The position numbers and the translations under genes are program-made. Shown piece after piece: positions 6,009-6,459 of a DNA stretch of 6,459 nt. Under the pieces are notes generated by a model. It searched no databases, had not been told where the DNA came from, and was given only the letters and a program-made list of their open reading frames with translations. The DNA comes from Burkholderiales bacterium (lineage in GTDB: Bacteria; Pseudomonadota; Gammaproteobacteria; Burkholderiales; Burkholderiaceae_B). Every line of letters starts with the position of its first letter. Within the stretch, counting starts at the first letter, position 1. The stretch is taken from assembly GCA_005788065.1 (NCBI GenBank), contig SXZD01000116.1:1-6459 (forward strand). Direction: 5' to 3'.

Positions 6009-6459
6009 TTATGCTCCGATGAAGCTCTGGCCGCACACACGCAGGGTTGCGCCATTCACGCCTCTGGCCAGCGGACTGGACAGGAAGGTAACGGCCTCTG
6101 CAATGTCCACCGGCAGACCACCCTGCGCCAGAGTCGACAGACGTCGTCCCACTTCGCGGTTGACCACCGGGATGACCGCTGTCATCTGGGTCTCAATGAA
6201 ACCCGGCGCAATGGCATTGATTGCCATGCCCTGTTTGGCCAGCACGGGAGCCAGCGACTGGCAGTAACCGATGACAGCCGATTTGGTGGCTGCATAGTTG
6301 GTCTGACCGGCGTTACCGCCGATACCGCCGATCGAAGAGATGCAGACGATACGCCCGTTGGGCTTGAATGCACCTTGTAGCAGACGGTCGTTGCAACGGA
6401 TGATGGCGCCCAGATTCACATCCAGCACCATGTCCCACAAGTGGGGGGCCATGTTGCGC
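6009..6459 (-). CDS. 3-ketoacyl reductase, SDR family (high-molecular-weight FabG-like), C-terminal part; truncated by window edge
   Basis: The frame is open to the right edge and ends with TAA at 6009-6011, giving 150 visible residues. SDR reductases of this type reduce 3-ketoacyl thioesters to 3-hydroxyacyl thioesters with NAD(P)H in the cytoplasm. The catalytic residues are visible: Ser in CISSIGG (codon 6333-6335), Tyr in QTNYAATKS (codon 6294-6296) and Lys four residues on (codon 6282-6284), then INAIAPGFIETQM. The C-terminal stretch EVGRRLSTLAQGGLPVDIAE and the ending RVCGQSFIGA resemble FabG4 (HMwFabG) of mycobacteria as I remember it, more than canonical FabG, which usually ends in VNGG-M-Y-M. 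The nucleotide-binding GxxxGxG motif and the start lie outside the window. The HMwFabG assignment predicts an extra N-terminal flavodoxin-like domain upstream that cannot be seen. It is the first visible gene of the operon with the thiolase and hydratase. Confidence 0.88.
   Translation of the reverse strand, partial: RNMAPHLWDMVLDVNLGAIIRCNDRLLQGAFKPNGRIVCISSIGGIGGNAGQTNYAATKSAVIGYCQSLAPVLAKQGMAINAIAPGFIETQMTAVIPVVNREVGRRLSTLAQGGLPVDIAEAVTFLSSPLARGVNGATLRVCGQSFIGA

Noticed and set aside
4860..6380. 506-codon open frame on the plus strand
   Set aside because: It lies antisense across the thiolase and reductase, which have complete catalytic motifs and good ribosome sites. Its translation is rich in His, Gln and Arg, as expected of a shadow frame in GC-rich DNA, and shows no recognisable domain.

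Overview
The window looks like an ordinary chromosomal segment of a betaproteobacterium, most likely Burkholderiales and plausibly Comamonadaceae-like. This rests on the moderately high GC content, the protein character (PrpE, a RssA-like patatin lipoprotein, a solo Fe(3+)-binding protein) and the gene style. It is inference from remembered family resemblance, since no search was run. I see no mobile element, tRNA, rRNA or CRISPR array.

Layout, left to right. (1) 1-431, minus: the N-terminal third or less of propionyl-CoA synthetase (PrpE), running off the left edge. (2) 432-635: a gene-free gap with one odd 33-bp element. (3) 636-1580, minus: a patatin-like phospholipase lipoprotein with an intact Ser-Asp dyad. 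(4) 1560-1604: a control region with a good Fur-box match, next to a promoter for the plus-strand gene. (5) 1689-2753, plus: a periplasmic Fe(3+)-binding protein of the FutA type with its tyrosine and histidine ligands. No permease or ATPase gene sits beside it. (6) 2815-2865, plus: a possible 16-codon leader ORF whose stop overlaps the start of the next gene. (7) 2862-3536, plus: a TetR-family regulator. (8) 3564-3593: a strong hairpin between convergent genes. (9) 3628-6459, minus: an apparent operon, transcribed right to left, of a FabG-type reductase (5' end beyond the right edge), a thiolase and a MaoC-type hydratase.

How the genes work together. The reductase, thiolase and hydratase cover three steps of acyl-CoA beta-carbon chemistry: C-C cleavage or condensation, keto/hydroxy interconversion, and hydration/dehydration. 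The set resembles the mycobacterial fabG4/fadA2/htdX neighbourhood. The TetR gene faces this operon and is a reasonable but unproven candidate for its regulator. The iron-binding protein appears to be iron-repressed through Fur, and the divergent patatin gene may share that control because the Fur box lies at its start region.

Nothing here is clearly a new system. The most interesting points are the Fur site at the patatin start, the leader-ORF/TetR overlap, the solo iron-binding protein, and the high-molecular-weight-FabG-like trio outside Actinobacteria.
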